This document shows, piece by piece, positions 1 to 6,857 of a stretch of 9,367 nucleotides of DNA (position 1 is the stretch's first letter; the number at the start of each line of letters is the position of its first letter). The position numbers and the translations under genes are program-made. The stretch spans positions 1 to 9,367 of the forward strand of contig DAOVNI010000038.1 in the NCBI GenBank assembly GCA_030630315.1, given 5' to 3'. Origin of the DNA: Phycisphaerae bacterium. Lineage in GTDB: Bacteria; Planctomycetota; Phycisphaerae; Sedimentisphaerales; Anaerobacaceae. The notes under the pieces are model-generated. The model saw only the letters and a program-made list of their open reading frames with translations, was not told the origin of the DNA and ran no database searches.

Positions 1-120
1 GTCATTAGAAGCAACCCGCTGCGCTAAACGCCGGCAGGAAAAAAGGGGTTTAGAAGATTCAAAAGGCCATCTTATGGGACTTCTGACGGTTTTTGGCCAT
101 TTTTAGCCATTGAGTGCGTT

Positions 121-166
121 TTTTGTGTCGAATTTGGGCCAAAAATTATACAAATTCGACAAAAAA
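121..166. repeat. Long AT-rich palindrome (16-position arms, one mismatch)
   Basis: Positions 121-136 are the inverted copy of 151-166, with a single mismatch (G125 against A162). The core GTCGAATTTG / CAAATTCGAC is perfect over 10 bp, and the outer part is a T-run pairing with an A-run. The 14-nt loop (137-150) contains TTATA. Neither strand has a T-run after the stem, so it does not look like a finished intrinsic terminator. It could be an operator, a dispersed repeat or a transcript-end hairpin. A weak promoter-like arrangement overlaps it (TTGTGT at 123-128, 17 nt, then TTATAC at 146-151). Confidence 0.6.
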
Positions 167-270
167 GTTATTGTCATCAACAGGTTGGACGATTATCATA
201 GTAAGTTTAGCTATAAAGATTAACGGCTACCAAAGCTAAATTTGAAATTAAAGAGGCGCTTAAAATGGTT

Positions 271-299
271 TTGACAGGATTAGCGAACAGTGCAAAGTA
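271..299 (+). promoter_or_regulatory. Possible sigma70-type promoter for the nusA leader
   Basis: A perfect -35 box TTGACA (271-276) is followed, after 17 nt, by AAAGTA (294-299), preceded by TG at 291-292 as in an extended -10. The -10 hexamer itself is poor. If real, transcription would start near 306 and include the whole candidate leader RNA and terminator before nusA. The call rests only on the -35 match and the position, so it is weak. Confidence 0.3.
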
Positions 300-357
300 G
301 AAGAAGAACCAACCCGGGCGGCGGCAGCTTTGCGCAAATGGTGGCTTGGAAATCGGT

Positions 358-502
358 GTTTCTGCTTCAGTGCCGAGAGGCGAACGAGTACAATTGCTAC
401 TGGAGGCGGATGATGTAGTGTAAATGCAAACTACAACCTCTGTTCGTTTTCGGCGTGTCGGGGGACCCTGTTTGGAAAGGGGCTCCCTGCTGAAGTGGAA
501 AC
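358..502 (+). ncRNA. Candidate structured leader RNA upstream of nusA (riboswitch-like or attenuator)
   Basis: The two ends pair over 13 positions: 358-370 (GTTTCTGCTTCAG) with 490-502 (CTGAAGTGGAAAC), including two tandem G-U wobbles and no mismatch (P1). Inside it a second long-range helix forms: 372-376 GCCGA with 450-454 TCGGC, then a GAGG/TTT internal loop, then 381-385 CGAAC with 442-446 GTTCG (P2). A third hairpin on the 3' side pairs GGGA/TCCC (462-465/484-487) and CCC/GGG (466-468/480-482), with one bulged C (P3). The P2 apex can form CTAC/GTAG (397-400/415-418) or GTAGT/ACTAC (415-419/430-434). The result is a three-helix junction whose P1 3' strand doubles as the terminator's 5' arm. 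I do not recognise a known riboswitch class. A free-standing small RNA, for instance a 6S-like one, is the alternative. Confidence 0.5.
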
Positions 503-525
503 TATTTGGGTTTCCACTTTTTTTT
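493..525 (+). terminator. Intrinsic terminator in the nusA leader
   Basis: A perfect 10-bp stem AAGTGGAAAC (493-502) / GTTTCCACTT (510-519) closes a 7-nt loop (TATTTGG) and runs into eight T residues (518-525). It lies 51 nt before the nusA start codon with no recognisable promoter between, so transcripts for nusA must read through it unless there is an unseen start. Its 5' arm is also needed for the P1 helix of the upstream structured RNA, so the two cannot form together. Confidence 0.78.
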
Positions 526-576
526 GTGTTTTGCAGAAAGGTTTGGGAACCCTTAAGTCAGGAAGAGAAAAAAAAG

Positions 577-1797
577 ATGAATCAGGAATTAGTAAGAATC
601 GTGGATAACATTGCACGCGATAAAAATATCGACAGGGAATCCGTGTTTGTGGATCTGGAAGAAGCTATGGTCTCGGCGGTCAGGAAGCATTTTGGTGAGC
701 CGGAGAGCGAAATAGTCGTCAATATCGACCGGACCACCGGGCAGGTCAACGCCTTCAAGAACAATGAAGAAATCGATATAAGGCAGCTCGGCCGCATCCC
801 CGCTCAGACAGCCAAGCAAGTAATGATACAGAAGATAAGGGCCGACGAAAGGGATAGTATCTATGCGGAGTTTGTCCAGCGAAAAGGTGAAATCATAAGC
901 GGCTCGGTCGTGCGATACGAAGGTGGAACACTGATTGTTAATTTGAGCCACTGGACAGAAGGGTTTATGCCGAAAGGGGAACAGATAATGGGCCAGACTC
1001 ATCGGCCCGGCGAGCGAATTCGATGTTTGATTCTTGATGTAAAAGAGAGTTCGAATCAGGTCAAAATCATTCTCTCCCGAACGCACCCTGATTTTATCCG
1101 CCGATTATTCGAGTTAGAGGTGCCGGAGATTTCTGAAAAAATCATCGAAATACGGGCACTGGCGCGAGAGGCGGGCTACCGAACCAAAGCTGCGGTTGCT
1201 TCGCTCGATGAGAAGGTTGACCCTGTTGGGGCCTGCGTTGGTGTACGAGGCAGTAGAATAAAGAACATAGTTGATGAGCTCGGCGGCGAAAAAATAGATA
1301 TTGTCCGGTGGAACGATTCGTCCCAAGTGCTGGTAACAAATGCGTTGATGCCGGCAAAGGTCAGCGAAATTGCCTTGTGTTTTGAACTGGGAAAGGCAAC
1401 AGTGGTTGTGGATGAGGACCAGCTCAGTCTGGCTATCGGCAAGCACGGGCAGAACGTTCGGCTGGCTGCGAGGCTGACCGGCTGGGATATCGATATACTA
1501 ATGCCAGAGGAATATAATCAGGGCATTGAACAACTGACAAGCTGCGTCAAGAATGTAGAAGACGCTGACGACACAATGGTTGACAAGCTGATAGCGCTGG
1601 GCGTTATATCCGTTCTGGATTTGGATGATGTAGGGGCCGAACCGCTGATTAACGAGCTGAAGATTGACTCGGAGACCGCCGAGAAACTGGTTGCGGCAGC
1701 GGCCGAAGAAGCGAAGCGTCTGGCGGCTGAGTCGAAACAAAAGCAAGTGGAAAAAGAGCCGGCCCAGCAGACAGAAGCAGCAGAGGACGAAGAATGA
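577..1797 (+). CDS. nusA: Transcription termination/antitermination factor NusA
   Basis: NusA binds RNA polymerase and the nascent transcript and modulates pausing, intrinsic termination and antitermination. The 406-residue product shows the N-terminal polymerase-binding domain (about 1-100, starting MNQELVRIVDNIA), an S1 domain (about 104-170), and two KH domains with the loops GVRGSR (221-226) and GKHGQN (288-293). A helix-rich HhH/acidic-repeat-like tail (about 328-385) follows, and the protein ends in an acidic stretch. I chose the ATG at 577 because AGGAAGAG (560-567) precedes it with 9 nt spacing. The frame stays open up to an ATG at 424, but that extension is unlike NusA and translates the leader hairpin and terminator. 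It is the first gene of the nusA-infB-rbfA cluster and follows a likely attenuator, so autogenous control through its own terminator is plausible. Confidence 0.96.
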   Translation: MNQELVRIVDNIARDKNIDRESVFVDLEEAMVSAVRKHFGEPESEIVVNIDRTTGQVNAFKNNEEIDIRQLGRIPAQTAKQVMIQKIRADERDSIYAEFVQRKGEIISGSVVRYEGGTLIVNLSHWTEGFMPKGEQIMGQTHRPGERIRCLILDVKESSNQVKIILSRTHPDFIRRLFELEVPEISEKIIEIRALAREAGYRTKAAVASLDEKVDPVGACVGVRGSRIKNIVDELGGEKIDIVRWNDSSQVLVTNALMPAKVSEIALCFELGKATVVVDEDQLSLAIGKHGQNVRLAARLTGWDIDILMPEEYNQGIEQLTSCVKNVEDADDTMVDKLIALGVISVLDLDDVGAEPLINELKIDSETAEKLVAAAAEEAKRLAAESKQKQVEKEPAQQTEAAEDEE

Positions 1798-1807
1798 AAA
1801 CGTGAAG

Positions 1808-1837
1808 CGTATCTCGTGAAGTGTGAAACGAGATACG
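1808..1837. repeat. Perfect 10-bp inverted repeat in the nusA-infB gap
   Basis: CGTATCTCGT (1808-1817) is the exact reverse complement of ACGAGATACG (1828-1837) across a 10-nt loop. It begins 10 nt after the nusA stop codon. No T-run follows, so it is not an intrinsic terminator. In RNA it would form a stable hairpin that could protect the nusA 3' end. The wording (repeated CGTAT/CTCGTGAAG) resembles a low-complexity dispersed repeat rather than a gene-specific signal. Confidence 0.65.
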
Positions 1838-1849
1838 AAATACGCCTTT

Positions 1850-1926
1850 GTCATTCTGAGCGTAAGCGAAGAATCTGGCCAACAAAGATGAGATTCTTCA
1901 CTTCGCTACGCTCCGTTCAGAATGAC
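1850..1926. repeat. REP/MITE-like inverted repeat before infB
   Basis: The left arm (1850-1876, beginning GTCATTCTGAGCG) and right arm (1891-1926, ending CAGAATGAC) are imperfect inverted copies. TCAGAATGAC and AGATTCTTC match exactly, and the right arm carries about 9 extra nt in its middle. A 14-nt spacer separates them. The GTCATTCTGAGCG...GAAGAATCT word is one I know as a dispersed non-coding element in many bacterial genomes. The right end lies 19 nt before the infB start and creates a false ATG at 1922. In mRNA it would fold just upstream of the infB ribosome site. Confidence 0.72.
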
Positions 1927-1945
1927 AATGGTCGGAAATACAAGA

Positions 1946-4555
1946 ATGGCTACTACAAGAGTTTACATTTTGGCCAAGGAGCTTGGTGTAAAAAGCACTG
2001 CTATCGTTAAAAAGTGTCAGGATGAGGGTCTGGACGTCAAGAACCATATGTCGGTAATATCGGCTGGTCTGGCGGCAACCATTCACGAATGGTTCAGCGA
2101 GGGGGATAATATCACAACGGTTGAGACGGCCGAAAAGGTAGATTTGAAGAAGGTACGAATTAGAAAAAAGGTAAAGCGGAAACAGCTGGTAAAGAAAGCA
2201 AAAGTAAAGAAAACAAAAGTAAAGAAAATAAAAGTTAAGAAAACAAAGAAAGCTGAACATACTGAGGCAACCGCAGAGGCGGCTGCGACAATTGCAGAAG
2301 AGCTGGGCCCCCCGGAAGAACAGATAAGCAAAGAACCAGAAGAACGAGTACCAGAGCCGATACTGCCTGCGGGGCCGATTTTGGAAAAGCCCGAGCCGGC
2401 TCGACTGAGCGGTCCCAAGGTTGTTCGAATCGAAGCACCGGAACCATTACGACGACCAAAGCCGAGGCCGAGGCCGAGGCCGAAAGCCAGGTACAATGCG
2501 CCTGTCACCGAGCCGTTGATGTACAGCAAACAGGAGCGGGAAACATCAACTCTTGCCCCGAGCAAGGAGAAGAGGCAATTACCAAAGCGATCCAAAGAGA
2601 GAACACACGGACGTCGGAGAGAGGAGCGAGATGCGGAAACCGCAAGGAAGCCAAAATTCATTAGTAAATGGCGACAAAGGGATATTGAAGAAAGACGGGC
2701 ACGGCTTGATGCGGCGGGCGGTGAAGGCCTGCGATTAAGGCCGACGCGGAAAATTGCCACGAAGTCTGAGCGTGGAGTTACTGCGCTCGTCAGGCCTAAA
2801 AAAGTCCTTGTAAGCGAGCCGATTACAGTAAAGGATTTATCCGCGGCTCTGGCCGTTAAATCAGTGGATATTATCAGCAAATTGATGCAACAGGGTGTAA
2901 TGGCCACGGCTAATCAAGTTATAAGCAGCGACGTTGCGGAACTGGTTGCTCTGGAATTCGGCACTGAGCTGGTTGTAGAACGTAAAAGCAGGCTGGAAGA
3001 GCAGATACAGGCTGAATCCGAGCAGCGCCAGAGAAAGAATCTAAAGAAGCGGTCGGTGGTGGCTACAATGCTGGGGCACGTTGACCACGGCAAGACCAGC
3101 TTGCTGGATAAGATTCGTTCAACTCAGGTAGCGGCCGGGGAGGCGGGCGGCATCACACAGCATATCGGCGCGTATCAGGTTACCTGGGACCATAAGAAGG
3201 TAACATTTCTCGATACTCCGGGCCACGAAGCATTTACGGCCATGCGGGCCAGGGGCGCCAATATAACGGATGTGGTAGTTCTGGTGGTTGCCGCTGACGA
3301 TGGGGTGATGCCGCAAACTATCGAGGCGATAGCCCACGCCAAAGCAGCGGGTGTGCCGGTAATTGTGGCGTTGAATAAAATAGATTTGCCTGGTTGCGAT
3401 ATAAATCGTGTTTACTCGCAGTTAGCTGAGCAGGAATTGACGCCGGCTGAATGGGGCGGAAAGACCGAAGTTGTGAAAACCAGTGCAATCACCAGCGAAG
3501 GTATAGATGATTTGCTTGAACATCTCGATTATATAGCCGAATTGCTTGAACTGAAAGCTGATGACAAGCTCCCTGCGACAGGATGGGTGGTTGAGGCGAA
3601 GATATCAGCCAGGCGGGGAGCAATGGCGACGTTGCTAATTAAGGAAGGCCAACTAAATAAGGGCGATGTGGTATTGGCCGGCGTTGCCTTTGGCAGAGTG
3701 AAGACCCTGAAGAACAGCTACGGTAAAAACATAAAGACAGCTACAAGCTCTATGCCGGTGGAAATAACGGGGCTGAGCGATGTCCCCCAGGCAGGTGACA
3801 GATTTTACTGTCTGGATGACATCAACAAGGCCAAGGCCGCCGCTGAGGAAAACCAAATACTCTCAAGGGAAAATTCACTGGCGCAACGAACGCAGGTGAC
3901 TCTGGATAATTTATTCAGCCAAATAGAAGCAGGCAAGACGAAAGAGTTAAATGTTATCATCCGTGCGGATGTGCAGGGTTCAGTGGATGTTTTGATGAAA
4001 TATCTATCTGAGCTTAGCACCGACGAAGTGAAAATTAACATTTTGCACGCATCGCCGGGTGGAATTACCGAAGGCGATGTTGTGCTGGCCGAGGCCTCGA
4101 ACGCGATTATTATCGGCTTTAATGTTGTCAGTGAAGACCGCGCATTAAAAGAAGCAGAAGCCAAAGGTGTTGAGATAAGACTCTATAATATAATCTACCG
4201 TATAACCGAAGATTTGCAAAAATCTATGGTCGGTATGCTTGAGCCTGAAGAGCGGGAGGAAACGCTCGGCAGAGCCGTGGTAAGAACTATCTTTAAGATT
4301 TCAAGAGTTGGTACGGTGTCCGGCTGCTATGTCAGTAACGGGCACGCAAGCAAGAATGCAAAGGTGCGCTTGATACGCGACAATATTGTAATCAGAGACA
4401 ACTTAAGCATAGAGTCTCTTAAGCATTTCAAAGATGACATCCGCGAGGTCAAGGCGGGTCTGGAGTGTGGGATTAAGATAGCAAGATTTGAGGATATTAA
4501 AGTCGACGACGTTTTTGACTTCTATGAAATCGTTAAAGTAGCCAGAACCCTTTAG
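1946..4555 (+). CDS. infB: Translation initiation factor IF-2
   Basis: IF-2 is the GTPase that brings initiator fMet-tRNA to the 30S subunit and promotes subunit joining. The 869-residue product has an N-terminal IF2_N helical domain (1-52) and a lysine-rich linker with KVKK repeats (about 65-102). A Pro/Arg-rich linker with KPRPRPRPK (about 172-180) and a second IF2_N domain (about 288-345) follow. The G domain has G1 GHVDHGKTS (377-385), G2 GGITQHIG (401-408), G3 DTPGH (423-427), G4 NKID (477-480) and G5 SAI (513-515). The beta-barrel and C-terminal fMet-tRNA-binding domains complete it. I chose ATG 1946 ([13 protein letters not shown]) because IF-2 proteins normally begin there and CGGAAA lies about 8 nt upstream. 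The in-frame ATG at 1922 is inside the inverted repeat. The TAG stop is followed by rbfA after 60 nt. Confidence 0.97.
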   Translation: MATTRVYILAKELGVKSTAIVKKCQDEGLDVKNHMSVISAGLAATIHEWFSEGDNITTVETAEKVDLKKVRIRKKVKRKQLVKKAKVKKTKVKKIKVKKTKKAEHTEATAEAAATIAEELGPPEEQISKEPEERVPEPILPAGPILEKPEPARLSGPKVVRIEAPEPLRRPKPRPRPRPKARYNAPVTEPLMYSKQERETSTLAPSKEKRQLPKRSKERTHGRRREERDAETARKPKFISKWRQRDIEERRARLDAAGGEGLRLRPTRKIATKSERGVTALVRPKKVLVSEPITVKDLSAALAVKSVDIISKLMQQGVMATANQVISSDVAELVALEFGTELVVERKSRLEEQIQAESEQRQRKNLKKRSVVATMLGHVDHGKTSLLDKIRSTQVAAGEAGGITQHIGAYQVTWDHKKVTFLDTPGHEAFTAMRARGANITDVVVLVVAADDGVMPQTIEAIAHAKAAGVPVIVALNKIDLPGCDINRVYSQLAEQELTPAEWGGKTEVVKTSAITSEGIDDLLEHLDYIAELLELKADDKLPATGWVVEAKISARRGAMATLLIKEGQLNKGDVVLAGVAFGRVKTLKNSYGKNIKTATSSMPVEITGLSDVPQAGDRFYCLDDINKAKAAAEENQILSRENSLAQRTQVTLDNLFSQIEAGKTKELNVIIRADVQGSVDVLMKYLSELSTDEVKINILHASPGGITEGDVVLAEASNAIIIGFNVVSEDRALKEAEAKGVEIRLYNIIYRITEDLQKSMVGMLEPEEREETLGRAVVRTIFKISRVGTVSGCYVSNGHASKNAKVRLIRDNIVIRDNLSIESLKHFKDDIREVKAGLECGIKIARFEDIKVDDVFDFYEIVKVARTL

Positions 4556-4563
4556 ATTGGTGA

Positions 4564-4612
4564 TTGGTTAAATGGTTAAATAATTGCCGGTTACCAATTA
4601 GCATTTAACCAA
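4564..4612. repeat. Inverted repeat filling the infB-rbfA gap
   Basis: TTGGTTAAAT (4564-4573) is the exact reverse complement of ATTTAACCAA (4603-4612), and the word GGTTAAAT occurs twice in tandem on the left. ATTGGT (4556-4561) can also pair with ACCAAT (4593-4598). The right arm ends 3 nt before the rbfA start codon, where a Shine-Dalgarno sequence would be expected and none is seen. No T-run follows, so it is not a terminator. Confidence 0.62.
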
Positions 4613-4615
4613 ACG

Positions 4616-4990
4616 ATGGCAACGAGAAGACAGGAAAAAGTAGCTCGCGTGGTAAAAGAAGCGGTCAGTGACGCTATTGCCAACCATCTTAACGACCCAC
4701 GTATCGAGGGATTCGTGAGCGTTACGAGAGTTGACATAGCCGCTGACCTGCGCAATGCCGATGTGTATCTTAGTATTTTTGGCAAAGATGAAGCCGCACA
4801 GAACAAGACTTTTGCGGGAATAACGCACGCAAAGAGCCGAATACAATCGCTGCTGGCCGGTAAATGGCAGGCCAAATTCTGTCCTGTTTTGCGTTTCTAC
4901 AGGGATGAGACATTCAAAAAAACGCTGGAGACTATGAAACTGATAGACCAAGCGGTCAGTGAGCTGGAAAAGAAGGGAGAAAGAAGTTAA
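4616..4990 (+). CDS. rbfA: Ribosome-binding factor A
   Basis: RbfA is a small KH-fold protein that binds the immature 30S subunit and helps 16S rRNA 5'-end maturation. The 124-residue product fits the family in length and pattern. It has a basic N-terminal helix (ATRRQEKVARVVKEAVSDAI), the strand motif FVSVTRVDIAADLRNADVYLS at about residues 33-53, and the C-terminal LRFYRDETFKKTLETMKLID region with the family's usual aromatic-x-x-Asp pattern. It sits in the usual place after infB. The ATG at 4616 is the natural family start, but it has no recognisable ribosome-binding site and lies immediately after an inverted repeat. Initiation may therefore depend on coupling to infB or on an unstructured start region. 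Confidence 0.9.
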   Translation: MATRRQEKVARVVKEAVSDAIANHLNDPRIEGFVSVTRVDIAADLRNADVYLSIFGKDEAAQNKTFAGITHAKSRIQSLLAGKWQAKFCPVLRFYRDETFKKTLETMKLIDQAVSELEKKGERS

Positions 4991-5008
4991 AAGTGCCTAA
5001 AGTTAAAA
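4985..5008. repeat. Short direct repeat at the rbfA stop codon
   Basis: AGTTAAAA occurs at 4985-4992 and again at 5001-5008, a 16-nt period, separated by GTGCCTAA. The rbfA TAA stop (4988-4990) lies inside the first copy. The AGTTAAAAGTGCCTAAAG pattern looks like the edge of a low-complexity dispersed repeat. It is short, so the call is modest. Confidence 0.4.
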
Positions 5009-5038
5009 AATAATCAATAGTCAATTCAATGGGCCGTT

Positions 5039-5713
5039 ATGAAAAATAGCAAAGAGTATTCGAAAAAAGTGCGAAAGTTGTACTGCTTATTGAAGCGCGA
5101 ATGTGCGAAGGTCAAAAAGGTTATCTATGATGAGCCAGCGGACGCACTTGTTTATGCCATCGTCAGCGGAAATATGAGCGAGGCGGCTGCGGAATCCGCG
5201 ATTAAGAGATTTACTAATTATTTTGTTGATTTGAACGATTTGCGTGTTTCGCGAACGGAAGAAATAGTAGAAATGTTAGGTGAGGATACGACTGCTACAA
5301 GGGATACAGCTTCAACACTCACGAGGGCTTTAAGGGCTGTATTCGACGAATACCATACGGTCAGTCTGTCGCCGCTGAAAAGAATTGGCAAACGTCCGGC
5401 CAAACAAGTCCTTGAGAAGATGGACGCTGTCAGCCATTTCGTGGTCAATTACTGCATGCTTACGTCCCTGGAGGGCCACGCTATACCACTTACAAAAAGG
5501 ATGATAGAATATCTAAGAAGCAACGAACTGATTCACCCCGACGCCGATGAGCAGGAGACAGAAGGCTTTTTAACCAAACAGATTTCGGCTGAGAATGCAT
5601 ACGAGTTTTATGCTCTTTTGCGACGCGAGAGTGAATCGCGCAAGGGCAAGAGAAGGAAAAAGGCAACAATAAAAAGAAAAAAGACCAAAACCAAAAAGAA
5701 AACAAAAAAGTAA
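5039..5713 (+). CDS. Uncharacterised protein with a degenerate HhH-GPD (endonuclease III-like) fold and lysine-rich tail
   Basis: No function can be assigned. In the 224-residue product, residues 31-81 (DEPADALVYAIVSGNMSEAA...) follow the pattern of the N-terminal helices of endonuclease III-type DNA glycosylases. Residues 125-160 follow the helix-hairpin-helix and next helix. The glycosylase LPGVGRKTA pattern reads here as MDAVSHFVV, so the catalytic lysine position is Phe134. The VDTH aspartate position reads P-L-T-K. The four-cysteine iron-sulfur motif is absent; the only cysteines are 16, 22 and 139. The last 25 residues are almost all Lys/Arg/Thr, as expected for a nucleic-acid-binding tail. 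A non-catalytic DNA- or RNA-binding role is inference. The gene lies 48 nt after rbfA and 24 nt before hisG, consistent with co-transcription. The start ATG has no strong Shine-Dalgarno. Confidence 0.72.
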   Translation: MKNSKEYSKKVRKLYCLLKRECAKVKKVIYDEPADALVYAIVSGNMSEAAAESAIKRFTNYFVDLNDLRVSRTEEIVEMLGEDTTATRDTASTLTRALRAVFDEYHTVSLSPLKRIGKRPAKQVLEKMDAVSHFVVNYCMLTSLEGHAIPLTKRMIEYLRSNELIHPDADEQETEGFLTKQISAENAYEFYALLRRESESRKGKRRKKATIKRKKTKTKKKTKK

Positions 5714-5737
5714 AAAGAAAGGACAGGACATTATCAA

Positions 5738-6613
5738 ATGCCAGAGGAGATACTGAAATTAGGTATTCCCGCAGGCAGTCTGCAAAAGGCGACGATTGGA
5801 CTTTTCGGCAAGGCCGGGTTCCACATTTTGGATTCTGAAAGGAGTTATTTGCCGCGTATAGATGACAAGCAAATCCGGCTGATTATGCTGCGGGCGCAGG
5901 AGATGAGCAGATACGTTGAAGATGGCGCTCTGGACGCAGGCATCACCGGCTATGACTGGATAATGGAGAATAACTGCGATGTGGTGCAGGTCTGTGAACT
6001 TGCCTACAGCAAAACCTCGAGCAATCCGACCAGATGGGTACTGGCTGTTCCCGATGAATCAGAAGTGACAAAGCCTGAGGACCTCCAGGGAGGTATAATC
6101 GCAACTGAGCTGGTTAGCGTGACGGAGAAATATTTCGCGGATAAAAATATCAACGTGAAGGTCGAATTTAGCTGGGGCGCTACGGAGGTAAAGGCTCGAC
6201 TGGTGGATGCGATAGTGGAACTTACCGAAACCGGCGCGTCACTTCGGGCAAATAATCTGCGGATAATAGATACCGTGATAACCTCCACGACAAGGTTTAT
6301 CGCAAATAAGCAGGCCTGGCAGGATAAATTCAAACGGGAAAAGATAGAAAACATCGCAATTTTACTTAACGCGGCTATCGAAGCCCGCAGCAAAGTCGGC
6401 TTGAAGATGAATATAAAGAAGGACACCTTAGAGTCGATACTGAAGATTCTACCTGCCGAAAAGAGCCCGACCGTTTCGAGTTTGGCCGACTCCGATTACG
6501 TTGCAATAGAAGTCATTATCGAAGATAAAATCGAACGGTCCCTGGTTCCGGCTTTGAAGCGTGGGGGGGCCTCGGGCATAATCACTTACCCCCTCAATAA
6601 AGTCATACACTGA
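5738..6613 (+). CDS. hisG: ATP phosphoribosyltransferase, long (HisZ-independent) form
   Basis: HisG joins ATP and PRPP to make phosphoribosyl-ATP, the first and feedback-regulated step of histidine synthesis. The 291-residue product begins LKLGIPAGSLQKATIGLF and carries GALDAGITGYDW (63-74). It also has the PRPP-binding loop ELTETGASLRANNL (161-174). Its C-terminal region (about 215-291, including ILPAEKSPTVSSL and GGASGIITYPLNKVI) matches the ACT-like histidine-binding domain of the long form, so no HisZ partner should be needed. A ribosome site (AGGA at 5725-5728, 9 nt spacing) precedes the ATG. No other his genes are visible. It lies 24 nt behind the HhH-like gene and seems to be the last gene of the nusA-led transcription unit. 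Confidence 0.95.
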   Translation: MPEEILKLGIPAGSLQKATIGLFGKAGFHILDSERSYLPRIDDKQIRLIMLRAQEMSRYVEDGALDAGITGYDWIMENNCDVVQVCELAYSKTSSNPTRWVLAVPDESEVTKPEDLQGGIIATELVSVTEKYFADKNINVKVEFSWGATEVKARLVDAIVELTETGASLRANNLRIIDTVITSTTRFIANKQAWQDKFKREKIENIAILLNAAIEARSKVGLKMNIKKDTLESILKILPAEKSPTVSSLADSDYVAIEVIIEDKIERSLVPALKRGGASGIITYPLNKVIH

Positions 6614-6615
6614 TA

Positions 6616-6750
6616 ATTGATTCCGTCCAAGGAAGGCCGGATCTTCGATATTGATTCCGCCACACGGACGCCGGATTCCGTCAAACAGATGCCGGATCTT
6701 TGACTTCGATATTTACTCCGTCAAAAGGCGCCGGATCTTCGATATTGATT
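6616..6750. repeat. Degenerate tandem repeat after hisG (four units of 27-34 bp)
   Basis: Four consecutive units share the pattern ATTGATTCCGTCAAA...GCCGGATCTTCGAT: 6616-6649 (34 nt), 6650-6676 (27 nt, shortened), 6677-6710 (34 nt) and 6711-6743 (33 nt), with a partial fifth beginning at 6744. The core GCCGGAT begins at 6636, 6670, 6691 and 6730, and the 21-nt stretch 6636-6656 recurs exactly at 6730-6750. No frame gives a convincing protein. It is a minisatellite-like block or a decayed repeat array with no obvious function. I see no intrinsic terminator after hisG here. Confidence 0.7.
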
Positions 6751-6763
6751 ATTGTCCCGACGC

Positions 6764-6826
6764 GGGGGGATTGGTGCGATGTCATTACTCTTGCTAAATA
6801 GAGACAATTTGGTAGCATAGCCCCCC
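6764..6826. other. Possible base-paired region upstream of the exported-protein gene
   Basis: A run of six G (6764-6769) can pair with a run of six C (6821-6826), and TGCTA (6792-6796) can pair with TAGCA (6813-6817) inside it. The loop is large and the helices are short, so this may be chance. I match it to no riboswitch family. The rest of 6751-6927 shows only a possible -10 box and the ribosome site of the next gene. Confidence 0.25.
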
Positions 6827-6857
6827 TTAGAAATATCAACTTTGCTATCCGCCAGGA

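Larger units (their letters stand above)
1..357. other. Gene-free upstream stretch
   Basis: I see no convincing coding sequence here. All frames are broken into short pieces. The longest readable run on the + strand near nusA (roughly 204-300) lacks an upstream start with a ribosome site and resembles no family I know. The stretch is AT-rich in the middle. It contains the palindrome at 121-166, a few copies of the word GGCCAT/AGCCAT (about 66-110), and a TTGACA box at 271. No rimP gene, the usual partner upstream of nusA in many bacteria, is visible. What lies upstream of position 1 cannot be judged. Confidence 0.6.

Noticed and set aside
264..420. Possible broken gene (start at 264, in-frame stop at 298, open to the TAA at 421)
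   Set aside because: The two pieces in one frame are short and resemble no known protein, and the second piece overlaps the paired RNA helices, which explain the sequence better.
358..502. 6S RNA, SRP RNA or tRNA
   Set aside because: The SRP core motif and the tRNA cloverleaf are absent. A 6S-like central bubble is not seen on the 5' side, where only one nucleotide separates the two long-range helices.
424..576. N-terminal extension of NusA from ATG 424
   Set aside because: The frame is open, but the extension translates the leader hairpins and the terminator T-run, is unlike NusA, and has no ribosome site. ATG 577 has a good one.
1816..2010. Short + strand reading frame across the nusA-infB gap
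   Set aside because: It translates the inverted repeats and overlaps the infB start in another frame.
2083..2907. 274-codon reading frame on the minus strand inside infB
   Set aside because: It is antisense to the low-complexity Lys/Pro/Arg linker, where the complementary strand lacks stops by composition. It resembles no family.
6616..6750. CRISPR array
   Set aside because: The spacing between repeat cores varies (34, 21, 39), the between-core sequences are themselves related, and no cas gene is near.
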